Positions 60,120 to 64,000 of a stretch of 64,000 nucleotides of DNA are shown here, piece by piece. This DNA comes from 66-474 sp035606235. GTDB taxonomy: Bacteria > Pseudomonadota > Gammaproteobacteria > Xanthomonadales > Rhodanobacteraceae. Positions within the stretch are counted from its first letter, which is position 1; every line of letters begins with the position of its first letter. The stretch covers positions 106,404 through 170,403 of the forward strand of contig DATNFU010000026.1 of NCBI GenBank assembly GCA_035606235.1. The letters are read 5' to 3'. The translations under genes were made by a program, and so were the position numbers. The notes under the pieces are model-generated. The model did no database searches. It had not been told where the DNA came from and saw only the letters and a list, made by a program, of their open reading frames with translations.

Positions 60120-60125
60120 TACAAT
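60120..60125 (+). promoter_or_regulatory. -10-like box immediately upstream of ubiJ
   Basis: TACAAT ends 6 nt before the ATG at 60132, with no Shine-Dalgarno sequence. Confidence 0.55.
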
Positions 60126-60131
60126 CGTGGC

Positions 60132-60836
60132 ATGTCGCCCGTTCAAACCAATGGCTGGATTCCGCCGCCGCTGCGCAAGCTGGGCGGCCGCATGCTTGCG
60201 GACGCGTTGAACCGCGTGGTCAAGCTCGACCCCGATACGCAAACCGCGCTGGCGCAACTGGAGACTCGGCGCATCGGTGTGCACCTGCGCGGTCCGGACA
60301 TCGCGTTCGAGGTCGCGGTGCATGATGGCGCACTGAGCATCGAGCCCCCGCAGCAGGGCGCCGCGAGCGCGCGCGGCGACGCGGGCACGGGAGATGAAGT
60401 CAATCCAAAGCCCGACCTGCGCGTATCCGCCTCGCCATTTTCCCTGTTTGCGATGGCGCTTCCGCGCGACGGCGACACGCTGCCACCCGGCAAAGTGGAG
60501 ATTGCGGGCGACGCGGAGCTGGCGCGCCGACTGGAGAAACTTGCGCGCGAATTCGCGCCGGACATGGAAGCTGCTTTCGCACGCGTGTTCGGCGAGGTGA
60601 TCGGCGTGGCGATTGCGCATGGACTGCGCGACGCGACGCGCTGGTTGCACATCGGCGCGCAACATGCGGTCGCAGATAGCGTGGACTGGCTGCGCGATGA
60701 GGCGCGGCTCGCCGTGCCGCGCGGCGAGCTGGATGATTTTCTGGATGAAGTGGATGGCTTGCGCGAACGTGCCGAACGCTTGCAGGCGCGCGTGCGACGG
60801 CTTGAGCCGCCCAGATCAGTGGTCAAGAAGTTTTGA
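60132..60836 (+). CDS. ubiJ: Ubiquinone biosynthesis accessory factor UbiJ (SCP2 domain)
   Basis: A 234-residue lipid-binding protein of the Ubi metabolon. The SCP2 domain covers about 15-130 with TRRIGVHLRGPDIAFEVAVHDG and KVEIAGDAELARRLEKLARE, and the C-terminal helix ERAERLQARVRRLEP is the UbiJ-type coiled tail. An Ala/Gly-rich loop (QQGAASARGDAGTGDEV) is longer than usual. It precedes ubiB by 160 bp. Confidence 0.9.
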   Translation: MSPVQTNGWIPPPLRKLGGRMLADALNRVVKLDPDTQTALAQLETRRIGVHLRGPDIAFEVAVHDGALSIEPPQQGAASARGDAGTGDEVNPKPDLRVSASPFSLFAMALPRDGDTLPPGKVEIAGDAELARRLEKLAREFAPDMEAAFARVFGEVIGVAIAHGLRDATRWLHIGAQHAVADSVDWLRDEARLAVPRGELDDFLDEVDGLRERAERLQARVRRLEPPRSVVKKF

Positions 60837-60996
60837 TCGGCCTCGTCACCACAATGCGCCATTCTTCCGCACCCTCGGGTCAAGGCGGCAGAACCCATTG
60901 CGCAGCAATGGCTTGGGAGGGCTGTGGAAACATGACAATGCGAGTGGGAACAAATATCCGCCCGGCAATCAGACGCTCCTCAACGAGGCGCATCAC

Positions 60997-62760
60997 ATGA
61001 CGCCGTTGCGGCTGCTGCCACGCGTGCTGCGGGTCGCCGCCGTGCTGGTGCGCTATCGGCTGGATGAATTGATCGACGAAGCGCACGTGATACGCCCACT
61101 GCAATGGGCGCGCGTGTTGTTGCCGCGCGCGCGCGCGGAGATCGCGGCGATGCCGCGTGGCGCGCGCCTGCGTCTGGCGCTGACGCAACTCGGGCCGATC
61201 TACGTCAAGGCCGGCCAGGTCTTGTCCACCCGCCGCGATCTGTTGCCGGCCGACGTCGCCGATGAGTTGTCGCTGTTGCAGGATCAGGTGCCGCCGTTTC
61301 CGGGCGAGCAGGCGCGCGCGATGGTGGAGGCCGCGCTGGGCGCGCCGATCGCCAGCCTGTATGCACGCTTCGATGAAACGCCGTTGGCCTCGGCTTCGAT
61401 CGCGCAGGTGCATGCGGCGCGATTGCATCCCACGCTCTCAGCCGATGCGATCTCCGGGGCGACACCCCTCTCCGGCACCTCGGGCCAGGCTCCCACGTCG
61501 GGAGAAGACAATGTGGGGCGGCCTTCGGCCGCAGACTTCGTCGGGCGCGATGTCGTGGTCAAGGTCGTGCGCCCAGGTATCCGCAAGCAGATCGCGCGCG
61601 ATCTGGATCTGCTGCATGCGTTGGCGGCGCTGATCGCGCGCTGGCACCCGCAAGCCGACAAGATTCGCCCGCGCGACATCGTGGAAGAGATCGAAAAGAC
61701 GCTGTATCACGAACTCGATCTGCAGCGCGAGGCCGCCAATGCCAGCCTGCTGCGGCGCAACTTCATGGATTCGCCGGATCTCTACGTACCGGAAATCCAC
61801 TGGTCGCACACCAACGAACGCGTACTGACGATGGAGCGCGTGCATGGCATCCCCGCCGACGACATCCGTGCGCTGGACGCGGCGGGAATTGACCGCAAAC
61901 ATCTGGCCGCCAAGGGCGTGCGCCTTTTCTACACGCAGGTCTTCCGTGACAATTTTTTCCATGCCGATGCCCACCCCGGCAATATCTGGGTGGATACCTC
62001 GCGCGTTGCGGAGCCGCGTTTCATCGCGCTGGACTTCGGCATCATGGGCACGCTGCCGGAGGCCGACCAGTACTGGCTGGCGGAAAATTTCATGGCCTTG
62101 TTCGAGCGCGATTACAAACGCATCGCGCATCTGCACGTGGCCGCCGGCTGGGTGCCGCGCACGGTGCGCATGGACGAACTCGAAAGTGCGGTGCGCACGG
62201 TGTGCGAGCCGTATTTCACGCGACCGTTGTCGGAGATCTCGCTGGCGGAGGTGATTGCGAAATTGTTCAACACCGCGCGCCAGTTCGAACTGACCCTGCA
62301 GCCGCAACTGATACTGCTGCAGAAGACGCTGCTCAACATCGAAGGACTCGGCCGCCAGCTCGATCCCCGCATCGATATCTGGGCGGTGGCGTATCCGGAA
62401 CTGAAGCGAATCCTCGCGCGTCGTTACAATCCGCTGCGCGCGTTGCGCGAAATCCGCCGCCGCATGCCGGAGTGGTTGTACATCGCGCCGCGCATTCCCG
62501 ACCTGGTGCACGAAGGCTTGCAACGGATCGCGCAGGGCACCACGCGCGTGGACGTGACTTCGCAGGAACTGCAATTCCTGCACGCGGCGCAACGCGACAC
62601 TCAGCGGCGCATTCTCGCCGCCGCATTCGGTGGCGCGCTGTTGATCGGCGCGGCGCTGCTGTTTGCGTTCGCGCCCGCGCGAGCGCCATGGCTGGAAGGC
62701 GTGGCACTCGGAGGGGGATTGATTGCGTTCGGTTCGGCATGGCCGTGGCGCAAGCGCTGA
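60997..62760 (+). CDS. ubiB: Ubiquinone biosynthesis ATPase/kinase-like protein UbiB
   Basis: An atypical kinase (ADCK family) needed for ubiquinone synthesis at the inner membrane, 587 residues. The KxGQ motif is VKAGQ (70-74), the Ala-rich loop ASASIAQVH (131-139), Lys189 in VVVKVVRPG, the HPGN segment and DFGIMG. Two C-terminal spans are present (about 540-575). An extra segment of about 35 residues at 144-182 (DNA 61426-61545) separates QVHAARL from RDVVVKV, where related proteins have only a few residues. GAGG precedes the ATG. Confidence 0.95.
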   Translation: MTPLRLLPRVLRVAAVLVRYRLDELIDEAHVIRPLQWARVLLPRARAEIAAMPRGARLRLALTQLGPIYVKAGQVLSTRRDLLPADVADELSLLQDQVPPFPGEQARAMVEAALGAPIASLYARFDETPLASASIAQVHAARLHPTLSADAISGATPLSGTSGQAPTSGEDNVGRPSAADFVGRDVVVKVVRPGIRKQIARDLDLLHALAALIARWHPQADKIRPRDIVEEIEKTLYHELDLQREAANASLLRRNFMDSPDLYVPEIHWSHTNERVLTMERVHGIPADDIRALDAAGIDRKHLAAKGVRLFYTQVFRDNFFHADAHPGNIWVDTSRVAEPRFIALDFGIMGTLPEADQYWLAENFMALFERDYKRIAHLHVAAGWVPRTVRMDELESAVRTVCEPYFTRPLSEISLAEVIAKLFNTARQFELTLQPQLILLQKTLLNIEGLGRQLDPRIDIWAVAYPELKRILARRYNPLRALREIRRRMPEWLYIAPRIPDLVHEGLQRIAQGTTRVDVTSQELQFLHAAQRDTQRRILAAAFGGALLIGAALLFAFAPARAPWLEGVALGGGLIAFGSAWPWRKR

Positions 62761-62790
62761 AGCGCTTCTTCTCGCTCCGGCAGGCCGCAT

Positions 62791-62866
62791 CCATGGCCAG
62801 GAGCTCCGCGGTCGCCTGCAAGCGGGCCTTTACGACAGCGGCTTTTGTAGTTGCCTGCCTGCAGAC
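62791..62866 (+). repeat. Decayed composite repeat between ubiB and arfB
   Basis: CCATGGCCAGGAGCTCCGCG (62791) is followed by GTCGCCTGCAAGCGGGCCTT and, inverted, by GTAGTTGCCTGCCTGCAGAC. It is a decayed form of the unit pair seen at 18793-18868. Confidence 0.6.
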
Positions 62867-62921
62867 GGCGCAATCTCGACGGCAATCACGGCCTGCTCCC
62901 ACCCTCCAGGGCGCTATCAGC

Positions 62922-62927
62922 TAAATT
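62922..62927 (+). promoter_or_regulatory. -10-like box immediately upstream of arfB
   Basis: TAAATT ends 6 nt before the ATG at 62934, with no Shine-Dalgarno sequence. Confidence 0.45.
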
Positions 62928-62933
62928 TGCGCA

Positions 62934-63353
62934 ATGCGCATCTCTTCCCACATCGAAATCCCCGACTCCGAGTTGACCGAGCGCTTCCTGCGCGCGGACG
63001 GTCCCGGCGGGCAGCACGTCAACCGCACCGAGAGCGCGGTGGAGCTGCGTTTTAATGTCGCGCATTCGCCGTCGCTGCCGGACGACGTGCGCGCACGCGT
63101 GCTGGCGCGACGCGATCGCCGGCTCACCGACGACGGCGTGCTGGTGATCCAGGGCCGGCGCTTCCGCGATCAGGCGCGCAACCGCGAGGATGTGCGCGAG
63201 CGCCTGGTCGATTTGCTGCGCGGCGCGCTGCACGCGCCGAAAAAGCGCGTCGCCACCAAACCCACGCGCGCCTCGAAAGAGCGGCGGCTGGTCGGCAAGC
63301 AGAAGCGCGGCACGGTCAAACGCAATCGCGCGCGCGGCTGGAGCGAGGATTGA
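62934..63353 (+). CDS. arfB: Alternative ribosome-rescue factor B / peptidyl-tRNA hydrolase
   Basis: Releases nascent chains from ribosomes stalled at mRNA ends. It is 139 residues. The catalytic GGQ is at 25-27 (GPGGQHVNRTESAVELRF), and the basic C-terminal tail (KPTRASKERRLVGKQKR, then TVKRNRARGWSED) is the mRNA-channel anchor of ArfB (YaeJ). It has no Shine-Dalgarno sequence and sits 173 bp downstream of ubiB. Confidence 0.95.
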   Translation: MRISSHIEIPDSELTERFLRADGPGGQHVNRTESAVELRFNVAHSPSLPDDVRARVLARRDRRLTDDGVLVIQGRRFRDQARNREDVRERLVDLLRGALHAPKKRVATKPTRASKERRLVGKQKRGTVKRNRARGWSED

Positions 63354-63448
63354 ACGCTACCGAACACGGAAGCCGGGGACCTGGGGCCGATGACCCGAAC
63401 GCAGGCGATCGCAAACGTGCGGCTCTGCCGGAGGCGCCACCGCCCGCC

Positions 63449-64000
63449 ATGCCACAGTTTCCTGATCACGCCTGGCGAAAAATCTTTCGCGCGTTGGTGC
63501 GTGTGAACGGCTGGCGATTGGAAGGCGGATTGCCTAACGTGCCGCGCGCGGTGCTGATCGCCGCGCCGCATTCATCCTGGTGGGACGGCGTGCACGGGCT
63601 GCTGTTCAAGATCGCGCTCGGCGTGGACATCAAGTTCATGGCCAAGCAGGAAGTCTTCATGGGTCCGCTCGGCTGGCTGTTGCGGAAACTTGGTGGCATT
63701 CCGATCGAACGCGAGGCCGCGCATGGCGTGGTCGAGCAGATGCGCGAACTGTTCCGCGCGCGCAAGCAGCTCTGGCTGGGCATCACGCCGGAAGGCACCC
63801 GCAAACACGTGACACACTGGAAAAGCGGCTTCTGGCACATCGCGCGCGACGCGAACGTGCCGATCGTGCCGATCTATTTCGATTACCCGCGCAAGGTGAT
63901 CGGCGTCGGATCGCTGTTCGAGACCTCGCCGGACAGGGATGCGGACATCGCTGCCCTGCGCGCGTTCTATGCGCCGTTCCAGGGCAAGCACCGCGGCGCG
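63449..64000 (+). CDS. 1-acyl-sn-glycerol-3-phosphate acyltransferase-like protein (cut by window edge)
   Basis: The first 184 residues of a PlsC-like acyltransferase; the 3' end is beyond position 64000. Motif I is HSSWWD (H41-X4-D46) and motif III PEGTR (114-118), both intact, followed by KSGFWHIARDANVPIVPIYF. There is no strong N-terminal membrane anchor. GGAGGCG about 14 nt upstream is the best ribosome-binding site, at a long spacing. It likely acylates a lysophospholipid or related acceptor, but the substrate is not evident. Confidence 0.87.
   Translation, partial: MPQFPDHAWRKIFRALVRVNGWRLEGGLPNVPRAVLIAAPHSSWWDGVHGLLFKIALGVDIKFMAKQEVFMGPLGWLLRKLGGIPIEREAAHGVVEQMRELFRARKQLWLGITPEGTRKHVTHWKSGFWHIARDANVPIVPIYFDYPRKVIGVGSLFETSPDRDADIAALRAFYAPFQGKHRGA

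Overview
The window is GC-rich chromosomal DNA from a gammaproteobacterium, most likely of the order Lysobacterales (Xanthomonadales) and perhaps the family Rhodanobacteraceae. The order is inferred from gene content and order: lptM-dapF-DUF484-xerC-hslV-hslU followed by a DUF971 gene, ubiE, ubiJ-ubiB, a type IB topoisomerase, and many GTAGGAGC-type palindromic repeats. I found no rRNA, tRNA, CRISPR array, prophage or complete insertion sequence. Genes sit on both strands in short operons.

Layout. 1-6856 (minus): seven genes, every junction overlapping, for a dedicated sugar nucleotide and glycosyl transfer (UDP-glucuronate decarboxylase, two more extended SDR epimerases, zinc alcohol dehydrogenase, Gfo/Idh/MocA oxidoreductase, GT4 and a CgeB-like transferase cut by the window edge). 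7200-15000: topoisomerase IB, a DUF4142 protein, QueD, a phasin, pirin, a UPF0149 protein, exonuclease III and oligopeptidase A. 15077-21510: cyclic-nucleotide-binding patatin, aldehyde dehydrogenase, gamma-carbonic anhydrase, AroE and an RLAN/RimK ATP-grasp protein. 21691-28227: GNAT, LptM, DapF, DUF484, XerC, HslVU, an unknown protein and DUF971. 28298-34827: GFA and PRC-barrel proteins, an SNF2 helicase, GpsA, SecB, L28 and L33. 34893-39810: fatty-acid desaturase and a Gld-like ABC export operon. 40009-49376: MutM, Rep, an AI-2E family protein, PyrF, a lipoprotein and PlsB. 49406-57815: GNAT, a DUF465 protein, TtcA, RdgC, a YgjP-type peptidase, a hydrolase, UbiE and an SDR. 57934-64000: TrmL, a type II restriction-modification pair, UbiJ, UbiB, ArfB and an acyltransferase cut by the right edge.

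Points of most interest. (1) The restriction endonuclease beside an intact methyltransferase carries a +1 frameshift at about 59432; the two frames join into a family-like N-terminus. (2) Five unrelated genes take their TAG stop codon from the first bases of a GTAGGAGC repeat, and hslV takes its stop from another inverted repeat. (3) At least eleven genes have a TANNNT -10-like hexamer 6-8 nt before the start codon and no Shine-Dalgarno sequence, suggesting widespread leaderless transcription. (4) A low-GC 61-codon ORF is coupled on both sides by ATGA overlaps inside the ABC operon. (5) UbiB has an extra segment of about 35 residues in its nucleotide-binding lobe.

Together the window is mostly housekeeping: ubiquinone (UbiE/J/B), membrane lipid (PlsB, GpsA, desaturase, acyltransferases), DNA repair (MutM, ExoIII, Rep, RdgC), proteostasis (HslUV, SecB, OpdA) and translation (L28/L33, TtcA, TrmL, ArfB), with two accessory parts, the sugar cluster and the R-M island.
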